A DNA stretch of 62,482 nucleotides from NCBI GenBank assembly GCA_905221605.1, contig CAJNDS010002405.1, positions 380,001 through 442,482 of the forward strand, read 5' to 3'. The stretch is from Symbiodinium natans (taxonomy: Eukaryota; Sar; Dinophyceae; Suessiales; Symbiodiniaceae). Positions 21,706-33,245 of this stretch are shown here, piece after piece. Numbering within the stretch: the stretch's first letter is position 1; every line of letters starts with the position of its first letter. A program made the translations under genes and the position numbers. The notes beneath the pieces were generated by a model that was not told the DNA's origin, did no database searches, and saw only the letters and a program-made list of their open reading frames with translations.

Positions 21706-22200
21706 GTGTGCCTTGCCCACGAATTTTTGTGCCTTGCCCACGAATTTTTGTGCCTTGCCCACGAATTTTTGTGCCTTGCCCACGAATTTCGGTGCCTTGC
21801 CCACGAATTTCGGTGCCTTGCCCACGAATTTTGGTGCCTTGCCACCAATTTACGTGCCCGAAAATTCGTGGGCAAGGCACAAAATTTCGTGGGCAAAGGC
21901 ACAAAAATTCGTGGGCAAGGCACAAAATTCGTGGGCAAGGCACAAAAACTCGTGGGCAAGGCACATTTTGAGGTTTTAAGCCTTGCCCAAGGGCCCAAGG
22001 TGGAGGCGGGGGGGGGGGGGGGGTGAAGGCACAAAAATTCGTGGGCAAGGCACATTTTGGGGTTTTAAGCCTTGCCCAAGGGCCCAAAAATCCGAAATGT
22101 GCCTTGTCCACGAATTTTTGTGCCTTGTCCACGAATTTTTGTGCCTTGCCAACGAAATTTTGTGCCTTGCCCACGAATATTTGTGCCTTCGTCCACGAAA
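21706..22200. repeat. 21-bp repeat array in alternating orientation (giant nested hairpin)
   Basis: Unit TTGCCCACGAATTTTTGTGCC is repeated about seven times at 21708-21855, then appears as the reverse complement (AAATTCGTGGGCAAGGCACA) at 21857-21965 and 22025-22050, then direct again at 22097-22195. A second module, TTTTAAGCCTTGCCCAAGGGCCC, occurs twice (about 21973 and 22064). Both strands are open through the array only because 21 is a multiple of three. Confidence 0.95.
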
Positions 22201-22207
22201 CCCATTA

Positions 22208-22236
22208 GGGTTTATGTATATATATATATATATATA
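22208..22236. repeat. (TA)n microsatellite
   Basis: Short TATATA tract bordering the hairpin array. Confidence 0.85.
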
Positions 22237-22537
22237 GAAAGAGAGGTTTAGGGTCATTGCTGAGGGTCTTGGGCGCTGTAGGTCTGGTTCCGAGGGGCCT
22301 CTTTAAATTAAGTGTCTTGGGGCACACAAGCTCTCCTGTGATCTCAAAGCGAAGGCAAGGCTAAGCTTGTGGCATGTCGAGTTCATTCCGCCCAGAGTCA
22401 AGCATTGCGTGTCAGCTGCTACCCACCAGCACGACCCAAGGCCCTGAACCCTGAACCCTGAACCCTGAACCCTAAACCCTAAACCCTAAACCCGAAACCT
22501 CACCATCTCATCGGCAAGTCGCTCGAACTTTCACAGA

Positions 22538-22655
22538 TTGGGATGTTCCCCCCCCTTCATACTAACAGCCCTTGGAAAGATTATAATCGGGGACACTGCA
22601 ACCTCCATTAGGGACCGTTTATATGGGGGGGGGGGGGGGAAACATCCGAATTCAC
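22538..22655. repeat. Family A inverted-repeat element with a poly-G insertion
   Basis: TTGGGATGTTCCCCCCCCTT and CATACTAACAGCCCTT open it; a G run of about 17 and AAACATCC close it. Confidence 0.65.
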
Positions 22656-24870
22656 AGAGCAAACCCAAGACAAGCCACCTTCTTCACCAAGAGCCTTGAG
22701 CGAGAACTCTTCTAGACGAGGGTTGAGGGCTCTATGCCTCACTTTGAGTGAGTGTGTACTTTCAGGGTTACATGTACGCCAACTTGGGAAGTCTTGTGAC
22801 CTCCAGCTACTCTCTAGTCCCTAGACCTATAACTGCCTTCTGCAGTCATGTGGACCCAACCCCGGGTTCAGTCGAAAACTGCGGTGAGGGGTGCGTGGGG
22901 TACCCTAGCCCTGGAGCTCACTGTGTCCTAGGGTGCAAACTTGGAGACTTACACCCTGCCCATTGTTATTTAGGGTTTAGGGTGCATGGCCCTCTCTCTC
23001 ATATGTGCCACTGCCTATTGTTTCCTGACACGCCTAAGGAGCCACGAGGGGCTGGTACGAGGACCCCGTGCCCGACAGACAGGGTTTAGGGTTTAGGGTT
23101 TAGGGTTTAGGGTTTAGGGTTTAGAGTTGAGGGTTTAGGGTTGAGGGTTTAGGGTTTAGGGTTTAGAGTTTAGGGGTTGTTGGTTCAGTCCTGGAGATGT
23201 CAAAGGACCCGAACGCCCAAGAAACGCAAATTGGGTCCCTTGGGGCCCAAGCCCTGAAACCTAGATCTTTCTTTGCCTCTTTGATGTCAGCTGGCATGAG
23301 AGGTTTCCCGTCAACGAGCTGAACTCTCAACCCAAAACCTAAGCTCTCTGGGCGACATCCCAAAGCGCTTAAGGTTTAGGGTTAAGGGTTAGGGTCCAGG
23401 GTTTAGGGCTTTTTGGGATTTGGGATTTAGGGGACAGTTCAGGGTTTCATGCGGCTTCAGGGTTTAAGGTTTGTACGGTTGAGGGTTTAGGTTCAGGGTT
23501 CGGGCTTTGGGGCTCAAAGTTTAGCTCCCAGATCGCAGTTTCAAGCTCTCCCGCTGACCCTCCCCCCCCTGTCCCCAGAGCCGCGAGGAAGCAAAACTTG
23601 TGGCCCCCACCGAAGGCCTCCGTCGTGGGACAAGTTGATGGCTTATCGGGTGTGGAGGGTTTGGCTTAGGGGGCTGGAGCGCTCAGAGTTTGCTGATGGC
23701 GGGACCGGACAACCCTAAATCCTAAACTCTAAGGCCGGGAAACCCCAAATCGTCGCTGCACTGCGGCTTGTGGCCAAAAACACCCTGACTTCTTTCGCCT
23801 TCGTCTCATGGGCCCCTACTGATTCTGCCTACTCGCATTTGGGGAGATGATGCCAATTTAGCTTTCAATTGGTCGCTGCAATTGGCGTATGAAGTTGCCT
23901 TGCCTAACACCCAACTCGAAGCAACATTCTGAGTACTGCCGCCTTCCCCTCGGCACATCTCCATATTCTCTGCCCTGGGCTATCGAGCAGGTGCCCCAAT
24001 CAGAGGGCCGCACCCCCCGCGGCCGCCAGCTTTCGCGACAGAAGGCTGATGGGTGGGTCTGGGATCTAGGGAATATAGCTTTTAAGGGTTCAAGGGATCT
24101 AGAGTTTTAGAGTTTAAGGGCAACAAACGTCTTTCAGTGTGCTGGCGCCGACCTCAGTCCATGCTTTAAAAAGGGCAACAAACCTATAGGGCTATAGGGA
24201 GGCTTCTGGTTTCAGGGCCTTGGCATGCTCATTACTTCCCAAGAATCCAGCCCCCAACCTAGGAAACCGCTAGAATTCCAGAATCTAGAACTTGAGATGA
24301 GTTCAGGGCCACTACGAATTCGGCTTGCATACGAAGGTATAGTTTTTTAGGGCATATTTGGGGTGTCCGGTTTCCTGCGCCCGCCACCCTCAACCTTAAA
24401 TCAAACCCTTAAACCGCCTTAAACCTCTCGATATGTATCCCAACAGAGCGGTGCCACACTGCCGGGCTTGCGCTGAAGCCCTGATTAAATTTCAAGACTA
24501 CCCTAAACCCGATATAACGCTATAAGCCCTGTAAACACTGCAAACCCTATGAAGCCTATCAACCCTATAAACCCTATAAACCCTACAAACCCTATAAACC
24601 TTACAAACCCTATTAAACCCTAAACCCTAAACCCACCCGAAAGAATTCCCGCAGCTGCGCCAAGCCCGGCTGCAGGCCGCGTCCCAACCTCTGAGCAGCT
24701 CCGGCAAGAGGGGAGAGTAGCCGAGACCCTTGAGGAGGCCTCCTGGGCATTACCCAAAAATAGGGGTACACCTATATTGCCTAAATTTAGTATAATAATC
24801 CCTTGTATAAGGACCCCCAAAATAGGTACCCTAATTTTCGGAAATCCCCTCCTGTGACAAGGTTCATGAG
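22656..24870. other. Non-coding stretch, no exon supported
   Basis: TTTAGGG array at 23082-23165 and many single units. The frame at 22748-23089 is Cys-rich but runs through telomere-like sequence and has no family features. Confidence 0.35.
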
Positions 24871-24874
24871 TAGT

Positions 24875-24992
24875 TATACTTGGTGGCCAAGTGGAGCCCT
24901 TTTGCCCTTTTCTTAGTTCTAGGTTCCCTTCTAAAGTGGCCGACAACAGAAGAATGGTATCCGCATTATGGTTAAAGGGCTACCAAGTATAT
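24875..24992. repeat. Family D inverted-repeat element
   Basis: TATACTTGGTGGCCAAGTGG pairs with GGGCTACCAAGTATATG, with GTTCTAGGTTCCCTTCT inside. It lies beside a family C element at about 24755-24850. Confidence 0.75.
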
Positions 24993-25611
24993 GTGGGTTA
25001 CTGTGGGTTCATAAAGTAAGGAAACTGCTGTTTGGAACCCTATTTCAGGTGCAGTCCTCTGCCAGCGCAGCCCCGAACAGTAATGGGAGACCATGTGAGC
25101 TAAGGAACAGATCCTGAGCACATTGCGTAAAGTGTCGTGATGCGGATCTCGTGCTTTACTCCGTCAAGGATGCCTGTAGCATGTTCCCCAACACATGTCC
25201 TTCTTCTCTTCGAGACCCTATAGACCCTTCGATTTTCCCATATTTTGCCAGTTTTGTTGAGTCTTGATAATATCCTTGGGCTCTCTTGACACTGGCACGT
25301 GGGGCACCCCTAAGCCCTGAACCCTGAACCCTAAACCCTAAACCCTAAACCCTAAAGCAGGTTGCTTGCCCTTCCTGGGTGGTGGGAACCTTGGGTCGGA
25401 GTGTTGCAGATGTAACGAGCCCTGGAGCCTCAAGTCCTTAAACCCTCATTCCCTTGCTAACCTCTAAACCCTTAAACTCTTCAACCCTTAACCCCACATC
25501 AGTTTTTCCCACAATAGGAGTGCTCCGTTTTTCCCCAAATAGGCTAGATTCTCCCCAAAGGCATACCCCTGAACCCCGAAACTCTACGTTGCCATAGCCC
25601 TCCCAACAATA

Positions 25612-25760
25612 AGATGCACCTACTTGGAGGATCGGGGCACTTAGGAAGTAGGGATATAAGTACCTTCATTGGGCGGGAAAGAAGTAGCTACTGAGCAGTT
25701 ATAAGCACAGTTGCCTTACTTATACCCCCACTTACTAAAAGTCCCCTGATCCTTTAAACC
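25612..25760. repeat. Family B inverted-repeat element
   Basis: CTACTTGGAGGATC, GGGATATAAGTACCTTCATT, then CTTATACCCCCACTTACTAA and CCCCTGATCC. Closely matches the element at 3288. Confidence 0.75.
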
Positions 25761-25924
25761 CTAAACCCCAAAACCCAAACCGTAAACCCTAAACCCTAAA
25801 CCCTAAACCCTAAACCCTAAACCCTTTAAGTAGAGAACCCTTAGAAACCCCCCACGAACAGGCTGCAGCCGAGCCGAGCCTAGAACTACTGAGTCGAGAT
25901 GATGCCGAGGGCCGAGAAACCACT

Positions 25925-26290
25925 CGTTCTGTCTTTCTTTCGTTCTTTATTTCTTTATTTCTGTGTCTCTGTATTTCTTTATTTCTTTCTTTCTTTATTT
26001 ATTTCTTTCTTTATTTACTTCTTTATTTATTTATTTCTTCATTTCTTTCTTTCTTTATTTCTTCATTTCTGTGTTTCTGTATTTATTTATTTATTTCTGT
26101 CTGTATTTCTTTATGTCTTTATTTCTTTTTTTCTTTATTTCTTTTTTCTTTGTTATTTCTTTATTTCTTTCTTTCTTTCTTTCCTTATTTCTTTAGTTCT
26201 TTAGTTCTTTAGTTCTTTATTTCTGTATTTCTTTATTTTTTCTTTATTTCTTCATTTTATTCTATGTTCCGTCTTTCTTTCTTTCTTTTT
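25925..26290. repeat. TTTC/TTTA tetranucleotide microsatellite
   Basis: About 365 bp of imperfect TTTC, TTTA and CTTT units. The Phe/Leu/Ser-rich frames over it are translated repeat, not proteins. Confidence 0.97.
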
Positions 26291-26309
26291 TCCTCTCTCT
26301 CTCTGTGTA

Positions 26310-26389
26310 TAAAAAACACACACACATACATATATGTGTATATGATGTGTTTATAATTATTGAGTCACAAGTCTATACTTACACATGAG

Positions 26390-26439
<50 letters not shown>

Positions 26440-26440
26440 G
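26310..26440. repeat. (CA)n and (TA)n microsatellite
   Basis: ACACAC and TATATA tracts with a short unique spacer around 26345-26385. Confidence 0.95.
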
Positions 26441-27040
26441 ATCATATCCAATGGGGCCCCCTTTCCCTCCTTGTTTGGTGGTTTGTATAGGACATACTCA
26501 CCCTGAACCATAAACTCTAAACCCATCACTAACAAAAGGCTAAGGGCGCATTTTTAAGAATTCCTCGATAGGTGAGGAGTCTGAGCCCTTGAAGCCCTTG
26601 AAAGCGAAGCTTCGCTTCTGGACCCTTCATGGCATCCCATCCGCTACAACCTTACTGGCTCAAAACCCAACTTTTCAACTTTTGGGCTTCTTGTGAGGTA
26701 GTTTATTCTGAAAGTTTAAACTTTTATTTCCTTGGGTTTTGGGCCAGTAAGCAACTTCTGACATATAGCTCATGCATCTTGCAGGCCCAAATAGAACCCC
26801 TGTAACGCCGCCCAGAACCCGAAACCCTTCACCCTAGCACCCTATATCCCTAACACCCGAAAACCCTGAACCCTTTTTTCTCGTTTACAGGTGTTCTGTC
26901 CCCTTTTAACGAAAAGCAGGTAAACCCAAGTACCCGTTTTTTCTCCTTGCCGGGCCAGGGTTCATGGACCCTAAACCACCCTAACCCCTAAACCTTAAAG
27001 CCCAAACCCTAAACCCTAAACCCTAAACCCTAAACCCTAG

Positions 27041-27125
27041 CTTCTTGAGGCGCCTGGGGAGCTTCGCTACCTGTCCTTGGCCCGGGCCCGGGCGCACCAG
27101 GCCCCTGCAACCTCTGCAAAGCCGG
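27041..27125 (+). CDS. Candidate exon, unrecognised gene (27-33 kb group)
   Basis: CCCTAG acceptor directly after CCCTAAA units opens LLEAPGELRYLSLARARAHQ and APATSAKP, and the island closes in G|GTTTGG and TTTAGGG. Leu/Ala/Arg-rich helical composition. No family recognised. First of several plus-strand candidate exons that may form one gene. Confidence 0.45.
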
Positions 27126-27831
27126 GTTTGGTTTAGGGTTTAGGGTGTAGGGTTTAGGGTTTCGGGTTTAGGGTTTATATAGGGTGCGAGGGTTTTGGGT
27201 TTAGGGTTTAGGGTTTAGTAGTTTTGGCTTGCGCTTTTTCTTTCTTTAGGGCAGTCTAGGGCTTGGGAGAACCCGAAGGCCTAAGCCCCAAACCTCATGA
27301 AGCCGATGAGTTGCAGACCAAACAACATCGCCTCCTAAATCTCCAGGTTGCTTTGGGAATTAGAATAGATGCGTGCTTAGGGTCTAGGGTTTAATTAGGG
27401 GTGTTTCAGGGCACAAGGAACTAGGGGTTGTTCAGGGCGTTTTGCACGTAAGCTTTCGTGGTTTGAGCGCTGCCAGCCGTGCGTGAGAGGCGACACTCAA
27501 GAAGCCTTGAGCTTTAAAGGACAAGAAAGACGGGGTGAGAGGGCAACCCGAATGAGGGTGCATCTACGGCTTCAGTTCAAGAACTTGATGTATGTTTAGT
27601 CATCCACCCCGCTCGCCAACCGGTACCTGTCATAGCGTTCCAACTCTCACGCTGTCGATCGTCGGTTCAACTCACCCCAACAGCGAAGTATGGCCCAACA
27701 CCCAAAAGGCCTGCAATAACCCGATGACTCTTTTGAAGGTTATTTCGGGCTTCTCCTCAGCAAGCAAAGCCAACCCCCCCTCTAAACCCTACACCCAACA
27801 CCCCCGCCCCCCCCGACCACCTCACGGGCAG

Positions 27832-27902
27832 GATCAGTCTATGGACAGAGTGAGGGAGCTAGTGGAGGAGGCCGCACGCCAGGCCCCGACCGGCCATGGG
27901 CT
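27832..27902 (+). CDS. Candidate exon, unrecognised gene (27-33 kb group)
   Basis: GGCAG acceptor, then DQSMDRVRELVEEAARQAPT and GHGLA: an amphipathic helix with good coding character. Donor uncertain. Confidence 0.4.
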
Positions 27903-28971
27903 TGCCACGTGACAGGTGTCAGGTTTCGACTGGTTGCCTAGGAGTCCATGTACCTAAAGCAGGGGTTTCGACTTCCGGGGTTGAGGTTCAGGATTTTAAC
28001 TGGGTTGTGCTTTGGGGATCATTTTGGTTGCCCTCCCTTCCTTATGAGGGAACCTATTCATAGATATATATATATATATGTATGCTCAAAGGATTTAAGC
28101 GCAACTCAGTTTAGGTTGCGTGGGAAAGGCGGAACCCATTGAAGCCCTGAAGCCCCTTAAGCCCTGCGCTCTAGATCGCCACCCGTCAGCCTTCTGTCGG
28201 TTGTTGTTTAGAACTTTCCCTGCCCCCTAAATCCTGAACCCTAAACCCTTTAGGCTTTACTTTGTACTTGCAGCCCTGGTCGGGTTTCGGCTGGAGAAGA
28301 CCGCCGTTCTTGGACAAATAAGAACAGAATGTCTGTAACAGACCGTTTAGGGGTTTAGGGTCTAGGGTTTGGGGTAGATGTTGTTTGAAAAAGAGCAAGG
28401 GGGTACAGGAAAGCTAGGGGCGCATGGAGGCTCAGGGTCTACAAGCCATTTGCTTCTTTCAGTCAGCAACGTCCACGAACCTTGCAAGAAGAACCCTGAG
28501 ACTCCCAGAACCCCTTCCGTCAACACTTGACGCCTTTCCTTTGATCCTCCTTGAGCCATGGCTCATTTAAAAAGATTCAAAACTCCTGCGCGTCTGTCAC
28601 AGGCCGAGCGCGGCGCACTCCAAGCAGATGCACGGCCCTCGGCATTCTGCGTGGCTTCGGGGTTTAGGGTTTAGGGTTTGTGCATGAGTTCACAGGCCAG
28701 ATACTTCATGGATGCCAGCTGAACAAGTGTTGCTTTGGTAGCTCGCAGAACTGATCTGCACGTGCACGTGATTTGCACGACTGTTCTGAGGCATCATTAT
28801 GCAATGCTTAGAGAGCTCGCATACTCACATCAGGGTTTGGTAAAGGTCAAAGGCCAAGCTATCCTGAAATCAGCAAAATTGTGGCAAGGTGCTGTGGAAT
28901 GATGGTCTAAGATTTAGTGTTTACAGATACACGGTCCTGATCGTAACACGTAGGACGAAGCAACGTGAGAG

Positions 28972-29055
28972 GACTTGGGGGCGACCTTGCGTGCGATCGC
29001 CACCTTCCGCAGAGACGTGCCGGAGCTCAAGGCGTGGCTTGAACTCCACCCACTC
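28972..29055 (+). CDS. Candidate exon, unrecognised gene (27-33 kb group)
   Basis: GAGAG|G acceptor and CTC|GT donor bracket exactly 28 codons: DLGATLRAIATFRRDVPELK then AWLELHPL. Well-formed helical protein sequence in phase 0 at both ends. Open frames in the two other registers over the same bases are shadows. Confidence 0.5.
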
Positions 29056-29394
29056 GTGGGTTTCTTTGTTTAAGCGTTTTTTGTTACATACTAAGTTACT
29101 AATGAAGGACATCACACCCTAGTCAACAAAATGTATCCTTGTTTTTCAATTTTTTCAAGATCCGAAACCCTAAGCAGCTTTGTAGCCCCAGACCCAGACC
29201 CAGAGCCTCGACTTTTGGCGGGCCGAAAGACCGTCACCAGACCTTCCTTCCCTACTATTTGCTATATATTACGCTGAAGAAGGAAGTATATTCTGTACTT
29301 TTTGGGGTTCTTAAGCAATTAGGGGTTTGGTCGTTCGGGCGTTTGGGGTTTGTCCGCGGCTAGACAGGCTTTGAGCTTGTACCTGAAATTAGGG

Positions 29395-29489
29395 TCGCAA
29401 CAAAGGAACTACAGCTACAACTGGAGGTCCAGGTGCCGCGAAAGATCCAACAACCACAATGACTCGATTCAGCACATGCAGGTCAGCCG
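29395..29489 (+). CDS. Candidate exon, unrecognised
   Basis: Frame reads GSQQRNYSYNWRSRCRERSN then NHNDSIQHMQ and ends CAG|GT. Polar, Asn/Arg/Ser-rich. Acceptor not fixed. Confidence 0.3.
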
Positions 29490-29728
29490 TCCTTATCCGT
29501 CGTCCCATTGCCTAAACTCTGCACCCCAAAAACCCTAAACCTTAAACCACAAAAAACCCTAAATGCTTAATTACACGAATCTTTCGGCCTGAACAATTCT
29601 TTACCGGTTCGGATGTTCGCCGCCTATAGAGCTTGAAACAACCATCCTTTCCACACCCTCAATAACCCAGCACTCCTATACGAAGCGATAGAAGGGCTTA
29701 GGGTTTTAGGGGTACACAAAACAAACCC

Positions 29729-29880
29729 ACGCAAACTATAAATTCTGTAAGCGTATAAAGCCCTAAGCCCTACGCAAACTTTATGTTCTACAAGTGTATA
29801 AAGCCCTAAGCCCCAGAATCGTACACAAAATAACCCCTACGCAAACTTTAAATTCTACAAGTGTGTACAGCCTTAAGCTG
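29729..29880. repeat. Three imperfect copies of a ~43-bp unit
   Basis: Each copy begins ACGCAAACT(T/A)TA and contains TTCTACAAGTGTATAAAG (with variants) then CCCTAAGC; copies start near 29729, 29772 and 29839. Confidence 0.85.
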
Positions 29881-29903
29881 CAGAATCCCCAACTCCCGGC
29901 CAG

Positions 29904-29983
29904 AAGCAAATCGGCACCATCTCTGACACCTTGCTGGGAAGAGGGCTGGACCTGCAGGCCACGTTCCCTACCCGGGATTCAGG
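29904..29983 (+). CDS. Candidate exon, unrecognised gene (27-33 kb group)
   Basis: CCAG acceptor, KQIGTISDTLLGRGLDLQAT and FPTRDS, then donor AGG|GTTTAGGG in which the telomere-like unit itself supplies the GT. Good coding character. No family recognised. Confidence 0.5.
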
Positions 29984-30224
29984 GTTTAGGGTTTAGGGTT
30001 AGGTTTCAGGGTTTTAGGGAGACTTTCTTATTCGCCCTCACACTCAACTCTAACCCGGCTGGCTGCAAGAGACCTTGCTGCAAAAAGGGTGGTTCCTTGG
30101 AAGTCTTTTTCAGTTTAGGATTAAGGGTTCAGGGTTCAGGGTTTTCGGCTGGTTCCCTCTTGGAAGCCTTTCAGGGAGGGTTTAGGGTTTAGGGTTCAGG
30201 GTTCAGGGTTCAGGGTTTCGGGTA

Positions 30225-30330
30225 TACTTGGAAGTCCTGTTGACATAGTAAGTAGCGTTGAGGTGGGTTATGGGGATCATACTAGGGTTTCTAGGGGATA
30301 CTAAGTAGACTTCCTAAGTCCATAGAGCTT
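30225..30330. repeat. Short repeat element, family E (ACTTGGAAG...GATACTAAGTAGACTT)
   Basis: Shares GATACTAAGTAGACTT and TTGGAAG ends with 39700-39825; partial relatives at 7630-7690 and 49866-49905. Confidence 0.65.
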
Positions 30331-30680
30331 CTAAGCCAACCTCTGAACCCAAAAAGCTGTTGCAGAAGTGCTCCGGGTGGATTAGGGGTTCGGGTAGCCA
30401 GATCTAACCCTGGGACCCCTAAGTAAATCGGTTGTCCGCATGGGTCTCGGGCTCTTTATAGGCCTTTTGCAGAGCGAAAGCAAGTGGTTGGGCACTTGGA
30501 TGCCTGGATGTCCTGACAATCAGTCTGCGGCACCCATCTGGCAAAATACCATGGGTGCTTAATGATTCAACATTTCGGGTTGGCCTGCAGCGCGGTTGCG
30601 CGGAAGGCAAGAAACCCTACGTCAGTAAGTCTTGCTCGCCACCTACCCCTGGATTCTCCCCCCTACCCTTTATCCTCCAG

Positions 30681-30760
30681 GCCACTGGCACGACCGACTC
30701 CTTGTGGGCCGTGGCAGAGCTTTGCAAGGAGTCTCCGATGCTGCAGGCCTTGCTGTTTGG
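30681..30760 (+). CDS. Candidate exon, unrecognised gene (27-33 kb group)
   Basis: TCCAG acceptor, ATGTTDSLWAVAELCKESPM and LQALLF, then donor GG|GTTTAGGG formed by a telomere-like unit. Strong coding character with conserved-looking Trp, Cys and Leu spacing. No family recognised. Confidence 0.55.
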
Positions 30761-31855
30761 GTTTAGGGCGTTTAGGGTTTCGTGTGTCAAGCTCCAGGAG
30801 GAGAGTATCCACACACCCTTTGAAGTACTGTCTAGTATGTTTTTTGGGAAGGCCTAAGCCCGTGAGCGTTGTATGTGTGCCCACCATAGAAGACTTCAAT
30901 GGTTGATTTTTTGGTAGCAGACTTTTTCAGTTTTCATGCCGCGTTAGAGTCCGCATGCTGGCACCCACCCTGCCAGGACAACTTTTGCAGTAGGTGTTCG
31001 GAGGGTTCGGGATTGCTGTGCACCGGGACGCTCCAAACTCCGAGGGCTTCTGAGGGTTAAGGCATAGATTCAAAGGCCGCTCCGCAGCATCTCCGCCCAA
31101 GGTGGTTCAACTGATGTTAGGTTTTGCCAGAACTCGCCTGTCCAGTGAGCGGACGTCCCAAGAATCCGGCAGCCTTACTGGTTTTTTCCCCCTCCCCCTC
31201 CCCCCCCAAAAAAAAAACCCTAAACCCCAAAACCCCTGACCCCCTCCCCCTAACAGAACAGCGCAGGGCGTGCTTCCCGTGCTGGTGGTGCGGCTGGCGA
31301 AGACCGCGCCCCAACTTACCCCCGAGGCGGGAAAAAGTTCTTGGGTTAGGGTTTAGGTCTTCGGGTTTGAGGCTTTGCCACGAATGGCATGGAGTTTGCA
31401 AGGTTTGTACTATCTCATATAGGCAGAGCTTCTTGAAAACCCGGCACACGCTGACATAGACGTGATATGGAGGTTTTCAACGTCCAGCCCTCGAGGAAGC
31501 CATAAACCCTCCACGCTTATCCGGCCTGCCCTCTGTCCGAGTCCGAACCCTATACTGTAGTCCTGAATCTGGGGCTTGTAGTTGAGATCCGGCCGACCCC
31601 AAAATGCCCTTTTCCCTAGCATCCGGAGCCGGGAATTGTCAGGAAACTCTTAGCAACCTCTGGTCGATTGGGACCCTGCGGGCGCAATTCAAGGCGCGGG
31701 GGCACGCCGGCTCAAGGTGCTTTTGTAGGGCTGCCCGGCTTGCTATAAAATAGGGCCCGGATTTCGGGACTATGAGGATGTTTGCGTGAAATCTGTGGGG
31801 TCATGGTTGTCATAGTTGCAAGTTGCGATCAGCTGCCCCACCTCCACGACTCCAC

Positions 31856-31983
31856 CTACTTGGAGGTTCATGGGCACTTATAACCCCAATTATAACCGTA
31901 CGGATAAACCCCCTAAGTCCCCTAAGTAGGTTACCAGTAGACAGAGAAGTGGGGTTATAAGTACCCATGAACCTCCAAGTAGA
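31856..31983. repeat. Family B palindrome (about 128 bp)
   Basis: CTACTTGGAGGTTCATGGG and CACTTATAACCCCA are mirrored by TGGGGTTATAAGTACC and CATGAACCTCCAAGTAG. The best-preserved member of its family in this window. Confidence 0.88.
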
Positions 31984-32197
31984 ACCCAACAACCATCCAT
32001 GACTCTGGCATCAATGCGTCTAGTTCATGCCCAACTGTAGACGGCCAGTGCCTCAGAGCAAGATAACCTGCCATGGGTCAGCAGTGTCTAGACATCTTGA
32101 GAAGCTGCAGCCTGCCAGGATTTTCGGTGTAGGGTTTCGGGTTCAGGGTTCAGGGTTCAGGGTTCAGGGCTAGGGTTTAGGGTTTAGGGCCTTCCAG

Positions 32198-32272
32198 AAC
32201 CCAGACACTCTGCAGGACCTGCAGATCAACATGGCCCCGCTAGTGGCATTTCTGGCCAACAAGCTCTCCAAG
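32198..32272 (+). CDS. Candidate exon, unrecognised gene (27-33 kb group)
   Basis: CCAG acceptor and AAG|GT donor bracket exactly 25 codons: NPDTLQDLQINMAPLVAFLA then NKLSK. TTTAGGG arrays on both sides. Amphipathic helical segment, no family recognised. Confidence 0.55.
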
Positions 32273-32689
32273 GTCTCAGGGCCGGTCTGGGGGGTTTAGG
32301 GTTTAGGGTTTGGGGTTTAGGGTTTAGGGTTAGTTTAGGGTTTAGGTTTTTAGGGTTTAGGGTTTAGGGTTTAGGGTTTAGGGTCGAGGGGGTTTTGGGC
32401 TGCTTCGGTGGGGCTTTGTGGCGGACAAGCAGGAAGAGGCAGCACGACAAGGGGAGTGTAGGCACAAGGCAACTGTACCCACCACAAATACCACAGTATG
32501 CGTTTTAAACAGAATGGTTTTCCGCAGAGGGGGTTTCCGAAGATAGGGGTGCTCCTGTTTTGGGAGTCCTATGAAAAATGATGTGCTCTGTTGGGGGGCA
32601 TATTAGGGGATGTCTGTCCCAGCCATGTTCGTTTGATCGAAAGGGTCATTCCCTTTTGCCAGCCGGAGGAGGCTGACATCTGTGTAGTA

Positions 32690-32756
32690 TACATACATGC
32701 ATACATGCATACATGCATACATGCATACATGCATACATACATACATATGCAAAAGG

Positions 32757-32802
<46 letters not shown>

Positions 32803-32960
32803 AGGGAGAGGGAGAGGGAGAGGGAGAGGGAGAGGGAGAGGGAGAGAGGGAGAGAGGGAGAGAGGCAGAGAGGGAGACAGGGAGAGAGGGAGAGAGGGAG
32901 AGAGGGAGAGAGGGAGAGAGGGAGAGAGAGTGAGAGAGTGAGACAGAGAGAGTGGCTACA
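32690..32960. repeat. ATGCATAC tetramers followed by GA and GGGAGA microsatellite
   Basis: (CATA/CATG)n at 32692-32748, (GA)n at 32758-32792, then (GGGAGA)n and GAGAGAGG variants to 32960. All long frames over it, on both strands, are translated repeat. Confidence 0.97.
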
Positions 32961-33103
32961 GGAAAGAACGGAGGGAGGGAGGGACGAAGAGCGACTCAGA
33001 CCACGAGGGGCCTTGTGCCTAACTGGACCTAGTAGCCCACTCAAATGCTTTGCAGCAGGGTGTAAATGATGTGGGTTGATGGCTAAGCCCTAGCGTGCGA
33101 AAG

Positions 33104-33245
33104 GAGTCGCTTGACGAGATTCCGACACAGGCGTGGGATTTGCGGCTTTTGGCACTAGGAAGTCACTTAAACATTGGGTGCGCTGTGAGGGATGTCTCTA
33201 CCTGCAACAAGCTTCTTAAGCTTGCCACACCTGAAATCAGTTCAA
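33104..33245 (+). CDS. Candidate exon, unrecognised gene (27-33 kb group)
   Basis: GAAAG|G acceptor opens ESLDEIPTQAWDLRLLALGS, HLNIGCAVRDVSTCNKLLK and LATPEIS, a long repeat-free protein-like frame. The donor is not fixed; the frame continues into low-complexity sequence after about 33245. Confidence 0.5.

Noticed and set aside
21584-22257. Long open frames on both strands through the 21-bp array (up to 196 codons)
   Set aside because: A 21-bp unit keeps every frame open; the proteins are simple repeats read from a hairpin array.
25899-26204. Phe/Leu-rich 'membrane protein' of 101 codons
   Set aside because: It is the TTTC/TTTA microsatellite; the shifted frame gives almost the same composition.
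32591-33069. Arg/Glu-rich and Ser/Leu-rich open frames of 78-132 codons
   Set aside because: They are translations of GA and GGGAGA microsatellites in several frames and both strands.
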